Positions 23,877 to 33,494 of a stretch of 64,000 nt of DNA are shown here, piece after piece. The position numbers and the translations under genes are program-made. Each line of letters starts with the position of its first letter. The stretch's first letter is position 1. The notes under the pieces were generated by a model. The model did no database searches and was not told where the DNA came from. It was given only the letters and a program-made list of their open reading frames with translations. This DNA comes from Rikenellaceae bacterium (GTDB lineage: Bacteria; Bacteroidota; Bacteroidia; Bacteroidales; Rikenellaceae), in NCBI GenBank assembly GCA_015059685.1, contig SUZW01000010.1:1-64000 (forward strand), in the 5' to 3' direction.

Positions 23877-26483
23877 TTAGAAACTCTGTCCGATAACAAA
23901 GTGGAATTGGCTTCCGCTGCGCTTGGTGCTGCCTGCAGGTGGATCGAAGCCCCAGCCCCAATCTACACCGAGCATACCAACGATAGGGAGGTAGAGTCGT
24001 ACACCGACACCTGCCGAACGCTTAACCTTCCATGGCGAAAAATCCTTCCATGAGGTAAATCCGTTACCCGCCTCCAAGAAGCCGAGTACATAGATCTGTG
24101 ACGACGGCTTGAGGATGATAGGGTAGCGCAACTCCATCGTATATTTGTTGTAGGCGATGGAGTAGTTCGAGCCCACAGGGTCGAGGTCGCCATCCTCGTA
24201 GCCTCGCAACGATATGATATCGACACCATACATCGTATATCCCGACATACCGTCACCTCCGACTTGGAAACGCTCGAATGGCGAGATTTTGTTCTTGTTG
24301 TAGTGTCCGAGGAAGCCCATCTCGGCCTTGAGCATCAACACGAGGTTGTTGTTAGAGGTGAGGGCCTGGAACCACTGCGCCTTGAAGTTCCACTTGTGGA
24401 ACTCGATCCAGCGGTAGCGGTCCTGCTCGCTCATACTCTGGTCAGCGTAGTTCTTGCCATCCATAGCCGAGAATGGCGGAGTAATCTGCAACGAGAGCGA
24501 GATATCCGAGCCTCGACGAGGGTAGATTGGCTGGTCGGTAGAGTTTCGTGCCAAGACAAGTCGCAGCGACAACATATTGGCATTACCATTCTCCATCACG
24601 AACGAGTTGTAGTTCTTCAGACCATATCGCTGATATGCCAACTCGCCATAGAATGTGAAGTATGGGTCAGGCCACGACAGACGCTTGCCGAGTCCGACCG
24701 AAAGACCATACGAACGGAAGTACGATGTCGCCTTGCCGCCAATCCAGTAGGCGTTGTTCTGCTCGGAGAGGTGTCCCGATATGGTGAATGAGTTTGGCTT
24801 GCGACCTCCGAGCCAAGGGTCCTGGAACGAGAGGGCGAGAGCCTTGTAGTATGTACCGTTGGTCTGTCCCGATATCGAGAGTCGCTGGTTCTGTCCCATA
24901 GGGTATGGTCGCCAAGCGTTCTTCTTGAAGAGATTTTTAATCGAGAGGTTGTTGAGCGTGATACCTACCGAGCCAACGAATGTTCCCGAGCCCCAACCGG
25001 CAGCGACATTAAATTGGTCGGATGCCTTCTCCTCGAGTGGCCAATTTATATCGACCAAGTCGTTCGATACGGGTTTGATATCGGGCATCAGCGTCTCCTC
25101 GTTGAAGTGCTGCATACCGGCCAAGGTACGCATCGTCTGCATCAGCAATGAACGGTTATACAACTCGCCAGGGCGAGTGTAGAGCTCACGGCGGATAACC
25201 TCGTCATCGACACGGTTGTTGCCCGTGATGCCGACATTGTTGATGGTAAATTGGTTACCCTCAAAGATCTTTATCTCGAGGTCGAGCGAGTCCTTGCCCA
25301 CGACAATCTCGTCGGGCTCAATCTGCGACATCAGGTAGCCGTCGTTCTGGTAGAGCGACTGCACCGACATATCGTCGGGGTTCTGCTCCTTACCTACACC
25401 GAGTCGTTTGTGTATCGACTTTTTGTCATAGACATCGCCACTATTTATCGCCAAGAGGCGTTGCAACATCTCGGTGTCGAAGCGAGAGTTACCTATCCAC
25501 GACACATTGCGGATATAGTATTTGTTACCCTCGGCAAGGTCGATATGTATGCCGAGGCGCTGGTGCTTCGGATTTTTCACCTCCATACGGTATATCGAGT
25601 CCGAGAGGATGTTGGCATTGCGGTAACCCTTCGAGTTGTAGAAGTCGAGCAGTAGCTCCTTGTCCTCCTCATACTCCGCCTCCTTGAACTTGGTGTTCTG
25701 CCAAAACAGGATGCTTACCTTGTGTGTCTTCTTGAAGGTGCGGGCCAAGCGTTTATCTGTGAAGTTGTCGTTACCCGAGAAGGTAATCTCGCCTACACGA
25801 ACACGGTTGTTCTTCTTGATGTCGAAGGTTACATTTACCGCCTGCTTGATAGTCGTGTCGGGTTCGATGTTGTAGGCAACCTCGCAATCGAGAAAGCCCT
25901 TCTCACCGAAGTGCTGCTTGATGAGTTTGATGTTCTTGTCGATGATGTGCTCGGAGAGTTCGTGACCTCGTTTGAGCTTCAGCACCTCGTCAATGAGGTC
26001 CTTCGACTTACCCTTCGGTACACCCGTAATAGCCCAGTTCATCACTCGAGGTCGCTCTCGGAGCATAACCTCCAAATCGACGCTGTCGCCCTCGATTGTT
26101 GCACCAATCTGTATATCCTCGAAGTAGCGTTGCGACCAAAGGCGCATCATTGCATTCTGCACGAATGTACCCGACAAGAATATCGAGTCGCCCGGCACCA
26201 AGCCCGACGAGGAGCGAATAATATCGTGATTTATATACTTTACACCGTGGATATTGACCTTGCGGAGAACATAGGCTCTGTCGTCTGCGCTATCGAAGTA
26301 GGGTGCATCCTTTGGCATTACGAAGTTATCTTCGACGGCTACGGTATCCATCTGCATTGCGGTCGTGGTGCTTGCTTTTTTGGCTGTGCCCCTCTTCGAG
26401 CGAGGTTGCGCTACGGCCGAAGCGGCGACAAAGATAGATGCCGCTGTAAGTATTATCGTGAATATTTTGAAAAATAACTTCAT
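23877..26483 (-). CDS. bamA: BamA outer-membrane protein assembly factor
   Basis: 868 residues with an N-terminal signal peptide (to about residue 26). Repeated POTRA domains occupy roughly residues 70-470 (IDIQIGATIEGDS-type start, VRVGEITFSGNDNFT, FTINNVGITGNNRVD). The rest is a 16-strand barrel with FQVGGDGMSGYTMYG as the conserved loop 6 region and a C-terminal Phe (FHFVIGQSF). BamA is the core insertase for outer-membrane proteins. It lies 31 bases after uppS and just before the two ompH chaperones, so envelope biogenesis genes are grouped here. Confidence 0.97.
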   Translation of the reverse strand: MKLFFKIFTIILTAASIFVAASAVAQPRSKRGTAKKASTTTAMQMDTVAVEDNFVMPKDAPYFDSADDRAYVLRKVNIHGVKYINHDIIRSSSGLVPGDSIFLSGTFVQNAMMRLWSQRYFEDIQIGATIEGDSVDLEVMLRERPRVMNWAITGVPKGKSKDLIDEVLKLKRGHELSEHIIDKNIKLIKQHFGEKGFLDCEVAYNIEPDTTIKQAVNVTFDIKKNNRVRVGEITFSGNDNFTDKRLARTFKKTHKVSILFWQNTKFKEAEYEEDKELLLDFYNSKGYRNANILSDSIYRMEVKNPKHQRLGIHIDLAEGNKYYIRNVSWIGNSRFDTEMLQRLLAINSGDVYDKKSIHKRLGVGKEQNPDDMSVQSLYQNDGYLMSQIEPDEIVVGKDSLDLEIKIFEGNQFTINNVGITGNNRVDDEVIRRELYTRPGELYNRSLLMQTMRTLAGMQHFNEETLMPDIKPVSNDLVDINWPLEEKASDQFNVAAGWGSGTFVGSVGITLNNLSIKNLFKKNAWRPYPMGQNQRLSISGQTNGTYYKALALSFQDPWLGGRKPNSFTISGHLSEQNNAYWIGGKATSYFRSYGLSVGLGKRLSWPDPYFTFYGELAYQRYGLKNYNSFVMENGNANMLSLRLVLARNSTDQPIYPRRGSDISLSLQITPPFSAMDGKNYADQSMSEQDRYRWIEFHKWNFKAQWFQALTSNNNLVLMLKAEMGFLGHYNKNKISPFERFQVGGDGMSGYTMYGVDIISLRGYEDGDLDPVGSNYSIAYNKYTMELRYPIILKPSSQIYVLGFLEAGNGFTSWKDFSPWKVKRSAGVGVRLYLPIVGMLGVDWGWGFDPPAGSTKRSGSQFHFVIGQSF

Positions 26484-26514
26484 CTACAAATGTAAAAAAT
26501 CTCCTTGTTGCATG

Positions 26515-27225
26515 CTAAAGCAGACCATATCTGCGGTTACGCAGAGCGTACTCCTCGATAGCCTTGTCGAAGGCCTCCTCGCGGAAGTCGGGCCATAAGG
26601 TCTGCGGGAAGTACATCTCGGCATACGAAGCCTGCCACAGCAGGAAGTTGCTCAAACGGCACTCACCACTCGTGCGAACTATAAAATCGGGGTCGGGGAT
26701 ATCTGCCGTATAGAGGTTTGCGGATATCAACTGCTCCGAGATATCCTCACTGCGCAACTCGCCACTTGCCACACGTTTGGCAAGGCGTTGCGTTGCACTC
26801 ACCAACTCCTCTCGTGCGGAGTAGTCGAAAGCGAGAACAAGGGTGAGCTTGTCGCCCTCCTTGGTGCTCTCCTCTATATGTTGCAGACGCTCACGCACCA
26901 CCTCCGAGAAGCGGTCACGACGACCTATGAAGCGGACACGCACACCCTCCTTGATAAGTTCGGGTGTCTCGTTGGTTACGCTCTGACAGAAGAGCTGCAT
27001 CAGCGCATCTACCTCCTCCTGTGGTCGGCCCCAATTCTCGGTCGAGAAGGTGTAGAGCGTGAGGTATCGCACCCCATTACGGAGCGCAGCTTTGATGCAG
27101 GCACGCACCGAAGCCACACCCTCGATGTGTCCTTCGTAGCGCTCTTTGCCCTGTTGCTGTGCCCAGCGGCCATTGCCATCCATTATTATGGCAACATGTG
27201 TCGGTATTTTATCTCCATTACCCAT
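26515..27225 (-). CDS. uppS: Undecaprenyl diphosphate synthase (cis-prenyltransferase)
   Basis: 236 residues from ATG 27225 (MGNGDKIPTHVAIIMDGNGR). The MDGNGRWA motif holds the catalytic Asp, and the C-terminal part has VRTSGECRLSNFLLWQ and EMYFPQTLWPDF, which bind the second diphosphate. It condenses farnesyl diphosphate with isopentenyl diphosphate to make the lipid carrier for peptidoglycan and surface glycans. The frame continues upstream into repeat DNA (27226-27306), which is not likely to be translated. Confidence 0.97.
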   Translation of the reverse strand: MGNGDKIPTHVAIIMDGNGRWAQQQGKERYEGHIEGVASVRACIKAALRNGVRYLTLYTFSTENWGRPQEEVDALMQLFCQSVTNETPELIKEGVRVRFIGRRDRFSEVVRERLQHIEESTKEGDKLTLVLAFDYSAREELVSATQRLAKRVASGELRSEDISEQLISANLYTADIPDPDFIVRTSGECRLSNFLLWQASYAEMYFPQTLWPDFREEAFDKAIEEYALRNRRYGLL

Positions 27226-27246
27226 ATAGGGCGCAAATATACAAAT

Positions 27247-27340
27247 TAAAAACTGAAAACTGAAAGCGGAAAGCGGAAAACTTCTATTTCTAATAGAAAA
27301 TAGCATAAGCTAATGGCTAATGGCCAATGGCTAATAGCTT
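27247..27340. repeat. Short tandem repeats and AATGGC repeat copy 2
   Basis: 27247-27290 has iterated AAAACTGAAA and AAAGCGGAA units. 27308-27340 is AATGGC copy 2 (CTAATGG, CCAATGG, CTAATAGC). It ends on the last base pairs of nadK. Confidence 0.7.
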
Positions 27341-28205
27341 ATCTGATGTCCACTCCCCACATCATCTTATTTCGTAACGAATCGAAGAATGATATATTGT
27401 GCGGAACGGCAAGGCGGATCTCTCTTTTTGCCTTTTTGATGGTCAAAATGGTGTTGTTTGCCACCTTGAAAGTGCGGTTATCTACCGATATGGAGGCCTC
27501 GTTTTTGCGGGTGTCGATATGCAGTGCTACGACACTCGTGTCGGGCATTACGATAGGTCGCATTGTAAGGTTGTGAGGCGCCAGCGGAGTGAGCAAAAAC
27601 GAGTGGCACGAAGGGGCAACGATAGGGCCTCCCGCACTCAACGAATAGGCTGTTGAACCCGTTGGTGTTGAGATTATTACGCCATCACCATTGTAGGTCG
27701 AAACGGTGTTGTTGTCGATTGTCGCCTCGACCGAAATCATCGAGGCTCCGAGTCGCTGTACAGCCACCTCGTTCAGGGCATAGAGTTTGCCTTCGGATAG
27801 CCCCTCTACGCAGAGCATTGCACGCTCCTCGAGGCGGAGTGTTCCGCCTGCAATCTCGGCAAATACGCTCTCTATATTTTCACGAGGTGCGAGGGCGAGG
27901 AAGCCGAGGTGTCCGCCATTTATGCCGACAACGGGAATATCGGCTCCGCCAAGACGATGCACACCCTCGAGCAGAGTACCATCACCGCCATAGCAGACCA
28001 TCACCGAGTCGGCAGGTTGCTCGCCAACCTCTTCGTCATAGATAAATTCGGTCGGAATTGTACGCAAAGAGAGCTTTTCGATATTCTCGGCAAAGTCCCT
28101 ATTTATGGCGTACGAAAAGCCGTAACGCTCTATGGCTCCGAAGATTTGTTCGATATCCTCGGTGCGCAGTGCTATGCTCTTTCGCGAAAAAAGTACTATC
28201 TTCAT
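27339..28205 (-). CDS. nadK: NAD kinase
   Basis: 288 residues. The family signature [10 protein letters not shown] and [10 protein letters not shown] are present near residue 70-100, with later [15 protein letters not shown] and [17 protein letters not shown]. It phosphorylates NAD to NADP. The start at 28205 is the first ATG in frame, 84 bases from the divergent pdxJ start. The stop codon region carries an AATGGC repeat. Confidence 0.97.
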   Translation of the reverse strand: MKIVLFSRKSIALRTEDIEQIFGAIERYGFSYAINRDFAENIEKLSLRTIPTEFIYDEEVGEQPADSVMVCYGGDGTLLEGVHRLGGADIPVVGINGGHLGFLALAPRENIESVFAEIAGGTLRLEERAMLCVEGLSEGKLYALNEVAVQRLGASMISVEATIDNNTVSTYNGDGVIISTPTGSTAYSLSAGGPIVAPSCHSFLLTPLAPHNLTMRPIVMPDTSVVALHIDTRKNEASISVDNRTFKVANNTILTIKKAKREIRLAVPHNISFFDSLRNKMMWGVDIR

Positions 28206-28289
28206 CTTGCGATCTCAACGAAATTTATTAACTTTACATCGATTTTGGCGCAGAGTGTGCAAAATCCATCTGCAAATATAGCGATTTTT

Positions 28290-29000
28290 ATGACAAAGTT
28301 AAGCGTAAATGTAAATAAGATTGCCGTAATTCGCAATTCTCGTGGCGGAAACACCCCCGATGTGGTTGCAGCAGCGTTGGCAATAGAGCGTTTTGGCGGT
28401 GAAGGTATCACCGTACACCCACGCCCCGATGCACGCCATATCCGCTACTCGGATGTGCGTGAGCTGAAGAGGGTTATTACGACCGAGCTCAATATCGAGG
28501 GAAACCCGATAGAGTCGTTTGTCGATTTGGTTTTGGAGGTTGTGCCGGCACAGGTAACACTCGTTCCCGATGCCGTGGATGCCATAACCTCAAATGCGGG
28601 TTGGGATACCATCGCCAACAAGGAGTTTTTGACCGACATCACAAAGCGTTTTCACGAGAAGGGTATTCGTGTCTCGATTTTCGTCGATCCGAAGCCCGAG
28701 ATGGTTGCCGGAGCAGCCGCTTGCGGAGCAGACCGAGTAGAACTCTACACCGAGGCGTATGCCGCTAACTACAAGGCAGATAGAGAGGCTGCCATTGCGC
28801 CTTATGTCGCCGCTGCGGAGGAGGCTCGCAGGTGTGGTCTTGGGCTCAATGCGGGACACGACCTTTCGCTTGAAAATCTGCAATATTTTGCCGAGCAGAT
28901 ACCTTGGTGCGACGAGGTTTCGATAGGTCACGCCTTGATTAGCGATGCCCTCTACTACGGCTTGGAAAATACAGTACAACTCTATCGCAGATGCTTGTGA
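28290..29000 (+). CDS. pdxJ: Pyridoxine 5'-phosphate synthase
   Basis: 236 residues from ATG 28290 ([20 protein letters not shown]); any longer plus-strand frame lies antisense to nadK. The family stretches [29 protein letters not shown] and [11 protein letters not shown] are all present. It condenses 3-amino-1-hydroxyacetone phosphate with deoxyxylulose 5-phosphate to form vitamin B6. Divergent from nadK, it is followed 67 bases later by the nucleotidyltransferase. Confidence 0.97.
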   Translation: MTKLSVNVNKIAVIRNSRGGNTPDVVAAALAIERFGGEGITVHPRPDARHIRYSDVRELKRVITTELNIEGNPIESFVDLVLEVVPAQVTLVPDAVDAITSNAGWDTIANKEFLTDITKRFHEKGIRVSIFVDPKPEMVAGAAACGADRVELYTEAYAANYKADREAAIAPYVAAAEEARRCGLGLNAGHDLSLENLQYFAEQIPWCDEVSIGHALISDALYYGLENTVQLYRRCL

Positions 29001-29033
29001 TAAACGGAAAGCGGAAAACGAATTTATAAAACC

Positions 29034-29067
29034 CCTAACGACCCTAACGCCTCTAACGACCCTAATA
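29034..29067 (+). repeat. 9-bp tandem repeat directly before a start codon
   Basis: Four consecutive 9-base units: CCCTAACGA, CCCTAACGC, CTCTAACGA, CCCTAATAA. The last unit runs into the ATG of the next gene. The position replaces a normal ribosome-binding region. Confidence 0.75.
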
Positions 29068-30477
29068 ATGAAAAACCCACTGCAACTACCGATATTTGAG
29101 AAGATTTCACGCCTTGTTGATGAACGAGGCGTGGAGGCGTATGTTGTGGGTGGATATGTCCGTGACTACTATCTGCACCGCCCTTGCACCGATATAGATG
29201 TGGTTGTTGTGGGTAGCGGTATCGAGATAGCCGAGGCACTCGGTAGGGAGCTGAAAACCAAAGTGTCGGTATTTAAGACCTTCGGAACGGCAATGTTGCA
29301 TGCCGATGGCTACGAGGTGGAGTTTGTGGGGGCAAGGAAGGAGTCCTACTCGCCCGATTCGCGCAAGCCACATGTCGAAGATGGCACCATCGAAGATGAC
29401 CAACGCCGCCGTGACTTTACCATTAACGCTATGGCGTGGTCGCTCAATGGCAAGACCTTTGGCGAGTTGGTCGATCCGTTCGATGGAATGTACGACCTCG
29501 AAGATTGCATAATCTGCACCCCGTGCGACCCCGATATAACATTTTCGGATGACCCTCTGCGAATGATGCGAGGTATCCGCTTCGCTTCGCAACTCGGCTT
29601 CGAGTTGGAGGACGAAACCTTCGAGGCGATGAAGCGCAACCGTGAGCGCATCAAAATCGTGTCGCAGGAGCGCATCATCACCGAACTAAATAAAATTGTC
29701 GCATCGCCAGTACCTTCGATTGGTTTTGAACTGCTCGAACTGACCGGTTTGTTGGAGATAATTTTCCCCGAAATGCACGCCCTCTGCGGTGTGGAGCGCA
29801 GGGGTAATCACGCCCACAAGGACAACTTCCGTCATACGCTGAAAGTGCTTGATAATGTGGCTCGTAAGAGCGACGATTTGTGGCTGCGCTGGGCGGCTGT
29901 AATGCACGATATCGCAAAGCCGAAATGCAAGTCGTATGACCCTCGCATCGGCTTCTCGTTCCACGGCCACGAGGTACTCGGCTCGAAGATGGTTCCGCCT
30001 ATCTTCCGTCGTCTGAAATTGCCACTTGGCGAGTCGATGAAGTTTGTGCAGAAGATGGTATTTTTGCACCTGCGACCAATTATTTTGGCGGAGGATGTGG
30101 TTACCGACTCGGCTGTGCGCCGCTTGTTGTTCGAGGCGGGTGATGATGTCGAGAAGCTGATGACCTTGTGCGAGGCGGATATTACATCGGGCATTGAGAG
30201 CAAGGTGAAACGCTTTTTGGCAAATTTCGAGTTGGTGCGTGAGAAGATGCGCGACTTGGAGGAGCGTGATCGCATCCGCAACTTCCAACCGCCAATCACG
30301 GGTGACACGATAATGAAGGAGTACGATATTGCCCCTTGTGCAATGCTTGGCGAGATAAAGGAGATAATCAAGAATGCTATTCTCGATGGGGAAATACCGA
30401 ATGACTACGACGCAGCCCACGCACTTATGGAACGCCTTGCCTCCGAGCGTGGCTTGGTCAAGAGAAAATCGTTCTGA
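29068..30477 (+). CDS. CCA-adding-type tRNA nucleotidyltransferase / poly(A) polymerase with HD domain
   Basis: 469 residues from ATG 29068. The N-terminal class II nucleotidyltransferase has VVGGYVRDYYL and TDIDVVVVG with the two catalytic Asp. GTIEDDQRRRDFTINAMAW is the family's neck region. An HD domain follows (VMHDIAKPK with HD, then HLRP). Such proteins repair the tRNA 3' CCA end, the usual job in Bacteroidota, as no CCA is encoded in the tRNAs here. Confidence 0.92.
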   Translation: MKNPLQLPIFEKISRLVDERGVEAYVVGGYVRDYYLHRPCTDIDVVVVGSGIEIAEALGRELKTKVSVFKTFGTAMLHADGYEVEFVGARKESYSPDSRKPHVEDGTIEDDQRRRDFTINAMAWSLNGKTFGELVDPFDGMYDLEDCIICTPCDPDITFSDDPLRMMRGIRFASQLGFELEDETFEAMKRNRERIKIVSQERIITELNKIVASPVPSIGFELLELTGLLEIIFPEMHALCGVERRGNHAHKDNFRHTLKVLDNVARKSDDLWLRWAAVMHDIAKPKCKSYDPRIGFSFHGHEVLGSKMVPPIFRRLKLPLGESMKFVQKMVFLHLRPIILAEDVVTDSAVRRLLFEAGDDVEKLMTLCEADITSGIESKVKRFLANFELVREKMRDLEERDRIRNFQPPITGDTIMKEYDIAPCAMLGEIKEIIKNAILDGEIPNDYDAAHALMERLASERGLVKRKSF

Positions 30478-30628
30478 TGGACTCTTTTTGCACCTTACTT
30501 GCGGCGTAAATGCTCACATACGCCCAAGTATGCTGCGCTTTCCGCCACTGCGTAACGCACAAAAATAGCCTCATCATTGACGATTTTTTAGGTTTTGAGA
30601 AGGTTGCAGTTAGCCGAAGAGCGAGGAC
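30478..30628. repeat. Intergenic block with REP-like hairpins
   Basis: No gene. Several short inverted repeats (CATACG and TATG arms) and a string with GCGTAAATGCTCACATACG resembles repeated non-coding elements of related genomes. Its status as a repeat family is not proven here, as only one copy is in the window. Confidence 0.3.
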
Positions 30629-30659
30629 TAAAAAAGCGATGAATGTTCATCGCTTTTTT
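30629..30659. terminator. Bidirectional terminator
   Basis: AAAAAGCGATGAA and TTCATCGCTTTTTT form a symmetrical hairpin with A and T runs on both sides. It serves the converging nucleotidyltransferase and esterase genes. Confidence 0.9.
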
Positions 30660-31376
30660 CTATTTCTTACTCTGTGAAAATAACCATTTGAGTCTTTCAG
30701 CGGTAAATGCCTCTTCGCAGGCTTCACGATGACCAAGTCCCGATAGTATCGAGAAATTTACTCGACCACCCAATCTCTCAATTTCCGAGGTAAACCACTG
30801 TAAATCCTCTGTGCTGCGCTCAAATTCGCCTACGGTAACGCAGAGTGGAGTTTTGAGATATTCGTTTGGCTCGGCATTGCGATTGCCTGCCGATGCGACA
30901 AATGCCGCAGCAAAAAAGTCGCTTCTCTCTCGCAATATCTTCCAAGTTCCCATTGCGCCCATCGAAAAGCCGCATAGGTAGATACGATTGGTATCAACTC
31001 CAACATCTTTGATGTAGTGCTCTATCAACTCGAAAATCTTATCCTCATATCCCGGCATATCTCTGTGGGCAATCCATTCGTGGGTTGGCGGACATTGTGG
31101 AACGATAAAATAGATTGACATTTTGCTCTCTCGCAAATACTTCTCTATGTCCCACACGGAAGGTACTTGTATTTGTCGTTCGTTATCTGTTCCGCAGCCA
31201 CTTTTTCCGTGAAGATATATTAAAAGTGCGGGCATTTTGTCTTCGCTTGATAACTTTGCAAATTCTTGATATTTAACCCCTGCAAACTCCTTTGGCTCAA
31301 ATTGTTGAGCATTGACCGATGTGTAATATAAAGTTGTTGCAATCACCAAAAAAATAGATTTTATAATCTGATTCAT
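30660..31376 (-). CDS. Secreted alpha/beta-hydrolase (esterase/depolymerase-like)
   Basis: 238 residues from ATG 31376, with a signal peptide ending YTSVNAQ. YLHGKSGCG is the oxyanion region, LCGFSMGAMG holds the nucleophilic Ser, and GLGHREACEEAF carries the catalytic His. The family is that of LpqC/PHB-depolymerase-like esterases, often acting on polysaccharide esters. A periplasmic feruloyl- or acetyl-esterase is possible; the substrate is unknown. It stands alone. Confidence 0.85.
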   Translation of the reverse strand: MNQIIKSIFLVIATTLYYTSVNAQQFEPKEFAGVKYQEFAKLSSEDKMPALLIYLHGKSGCGTDNERQIQVPSVWDIEKYLRESKMSIYFIVPQCPPTHEWIAHRDMPGYEDKIFELIEHYIKDVGVDTNRIYLCGFSMGAMGTWKILRERSDFFAAAFVASAGNRNAEPNEYLKTPLCVTVGEFERSTEDLQWFTSEIERLGGRVNFSILSGLGHREACEEAFTAERLKWLFSQSKK

Positions 31377-31566
31377 ATAGAGTTGTTGTTTTAATGTTTT
31401 GTGCAAAGATAGGCGGAATTTTTATCGGTTGTAAGCCTTGCTGTGCGAATCGCCAAATAACATCGTTGAAACGACTATTTGACGCTGCGAACCAACAAAT
31501 TGCTATTTTTATCATTAAGCAGTCGCAGACTGCGCTGTCATTCAATGCCATAATGCTAAAAAACTA

Positions 31567-31593
31567 AAAGCTAATGGCCAATGGCTAATGGCC
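31567..31593 (+). repeat. AATGGC-type short repeat, copy 3
   Basis: AAAAGCTAATGG, CCAATGG and CTAATGGCC, same family as 206-236. Confidence 0.75.
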
Positions 31594-31614
31594 TCAAAAA
31601 AAATCTCTCCGTTG

Positions 31615-31646
31615 TTGTGCTATTTAGGCAAATTTTATTAAATTTG
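31615..31646 (+). promoter_or_regulatory. Promoter of the GNAT-like gene
   Basis: TTG at 31615-31617, 21-base spacer, TAAATTTG at 31639-31646; ATG 43 bases later. Confidence 0.6.
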
Positions 31647-31689
31647 CGGTATATATATGCTAACGACAAAAATATAATCGCATAACTAT

Positions 31690-32898
31690 ATGGCACAGTA
31701 TCAACTTAAAGAGGTGAAGACGGCAAAAGAGGCCAAAGCGTGGCTTCACATGGACCGCAAAATTTATGAGGGTAACCGCAACTGGGTTTGTCCGCTTGAT
31801 AGCGATATCGAGAAGGTCTTTGACCCTGTGCAAAACGAACTTTTCAACGATGGTGAGGCTATTCGTTGGGTCGTGGTGGATAGCGAGGGCGAGGTCGTAG
31901 GCCGCATCGCAGCCTTCTACAACCGTGAGCAGCTCGCAGTGAATGAGAATGTCGGTGGTTGCGGCTTCTTCGAGTGTATCGACTCGCAGGAGGTGGCAAA
32001 TATGCTCTTCGATGCAGCTCGCCTCTGGTTGTCGAGCCACGGTGTCGAGGGTATGGATGGCCCCGTAAACTTCGGCTCCCGTGATGCGTGGTGGGGTCTG
32101 CTCGTGCAGGGCTACGAGTTCCAGCCACTCTACACCAACCCGTACCACCTCCCTTACTACAAGGATCTGTTCGAGAACTACGGCTTTCAGAACTACTTTA
32201 ACCAGAATACCTACATCTGGCGAGTGTATGACGACTCGGTAAACGATATCGCCCTCGAGAAGGCGAAGCGTGTGATGGCAAATCCGGGCTACCGCTTCGA
32301 GGATGTGCACGACACGGAGTTGGATGTGGCAGCCGAGAACCTGCGTATCATCTACAACAAGGCGTGGTCGCTCTTTACGGGCGTAAAGCCTATGGAGAAG
32401 GAGGAGGCGCAGGAGATGCTCAATGCGCTCAAGCCTATCATCGACCGCAACATCATCTTCTTTGCCTACTTCAACGACGAGCCTATCGGCTTCTTCGTGA
32501 TGGTGCCGGATATCAACCGTGTAATCGGCAAGTTCAAGGGCAACTTCAACCTTATCAACAAGTTGCGCCTGCTGTGGGATATAAATGTTCGCAAGGCGAG
32601 TGATAGAGTCTTTGCCATAATCTTCGGTATCACACCGGAGTTCCAGGGCAAGGGTATCGAGAGTGGTATGATTAAGCATATCCTCGAGACCTACATCAAG
32701 ACCGATAAGTGTCACTACAAGACTATCGAGTTTGCCTGGATTGGCGACTTCAACCCTGTGATGAACAGAATGATAGAGCGTTATGTCTGCGCCACAAAGC
32801 ACAAGATGCACACGACATATCGTTATTGGTTTGACCGCACACGAGAGTTCCAGCGTTGTCCTCGTCTGGGTATTCGTCGTCCCGAGCCAAAGGAGTAG
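31690..32898 (+). CDS. Large GNAT-fold acyltransferase-like protein
   Basis: 402 residues. The N-terminal half has VVDSEGEVVGRIAAFYNRE, as in acetyl-CoA-binding GNAT domains. Residues about 240-350 contain PIGFFVMVPDINRV and ITPEFQGKGIESGMIKH, a canonical motif A (Q-x-x-G-x-G/A). Two GNAT halves or one domain with an extension are both possible. Related proteins (YghO-like) are common in Bacteroidota but have no known substrate. It has its own promoter and a strong terminator. Confidence 0.8.
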   Translation: MAQYQLKEVKTAKEAKAWLHMDRKIYEGNRNWVCPLDSDIEKVFDPVQNELFNDGEAIRWVVVDSEGEVVGRIAAFYNREQLAVNENVGGCGFFECIDSQEVANMLFDAARLWLSSHGVEGMDGPVNFGSRDAWWGLLVQGYEFQPLYTNPYHLPYYKDLFENYGFQNYFNQNTYIWRVYDDSVNDIALEKAKRVMANPGYRFEDVHDTELDVAAENLRIIYNKAWSLFTGVKPMEKEEAQEMLNALKPIIDRNIIFFAYFNDEPIGFFVMVPDINRVIGKFKGNFNLINKLRLLWDINVRKASDRVFAIIFGITPEFQGKGIESGMIKHILETYIKTDKCHYKTIEFAWIGDFNPVMNRMIERYVCATKHKMHTTYRYWFDRTREFQRCPRLGIRRPEPKE

Positions 32899-32942
32899 CA
32901 AAGCAAAAAGAGTTGAGAGTTGAAAGTGGAGAGTTGAGAGAT

Positions 32943-32971
32943 AACCGAGCAAAATTTTGCTCGGTTTTTTT
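32943..32971 (+). terminator. Terminator of the GNAT-like gene
   Basis: A perfect 24-base palindrome (AACCGAGCAAAA and its inverse) followed by seven T. Confidence 0.9.
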
Positions 32972-32993
32972 GCTATTAGCCATTGGCTTTTAG
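32972..32993 (-). repeat. AATGGC-type short repeat, copy 4 (inverted)
   Basis: On the minus strand CTAAAAGCCAATGG and CTAATAGC, the inverse of copies 1 and 5. Confidence 0.7.
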
Positions 32994-33089
32994 AGGGCCT
33001 TCATGGCGCAGTCCGAATGTTGTTCAATGCCACCAAAAAAAATCTCTCAACTCTCCGCTCAAAAAGTTTTCCGTTTTCCGTTTTTTTAC

Positions 33090-33097
33090 TACCTTTG
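33090..33097 (+). promoter_or_regulatory. -7 element of the small membrane gene
   Basis: TACCTTTG, 36 bases before the ATG at 33134. No clear -33 element; a T-rich low-complexity run (CCGTTTTCCG) lies upstream. Confidence 0.4.
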
Positions 33098-33133
33098 TAG
33101 TAATTGAAAAACTAAATTATAAAAATAGTTCTT

Positions 33134-33469
33134 ATGGGGGGTGATATTTTAGATTGGTTAGAAGTGATTGTAGGTGGTTTTATATCCTATTTTTGGTGGA
33201 CATTGTTCCCAGTAGTATTCTGTATGATAGGTCGATTATGCGACAAAGATTCTGGAGGATTGATTGGTTTTGTAATTGGATTATTTGTCGCTTTGATAGC
33301 TATATTACTAGGTCCACTACTGTATCTATTGGTGTGTCTTTTAGCAGAAGGTTCTTATGGACTTGATTTATCAGATGCGATAATAATAGGACTTGCGGCT
33401 ATTGCAGCCGTAGCATTGATTGGTATTATGACCTTTGCTTCCATAAAGATTTATTACAGCAATAAATAA
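33134..33469 (+). CDS. Small membrane protein, three predicted helices
   Basis: 111 residues. Hydrophobic stretches at about 15-32, 42-68 and 81-103 predict three or four membrane helices. There is no signal peptide or known motif. A charged patch (RLCDKDSGG) lies between helices 1 and 2. It is AT-rich compared with gcvT, which starts 25 bases later, and may have been acquired separately. Function unknown. Confidence 0.7.
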   Translation: MGGDILDWLEVIVGGFISYFWWTLFPVVFCMIGRLCDKDSGGLIGFVIGLFVALIAILLGPLLYLLVCLLAEGSYGLDLSDAIIIGLAAIAAVALIGIMTFASIKIYYSNK

Positions 33470-33494
33470 CAATTAGAAAAGCTACATAACAACT

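Larger units (their letters stand above)
31407..31689. other. Intergenic gap with repeat and promoter
   Basis: Holds AATGGC copy 3 (31567-31593) and the GNAT promoter (31615-31646). Upstream of these, no gene is visible. Confidence 0.5.

Noticed and set aside
31660..32952. Long minus-strand open frame (430 codons) opposite the GNAT-like gene
   Set aside because: Low-complexity Leu/His-rich product with no motif. It arises from GC-rich codon use of the real gene; the plus-strand product has clear GNAT motifs, a promoter and a terminator.
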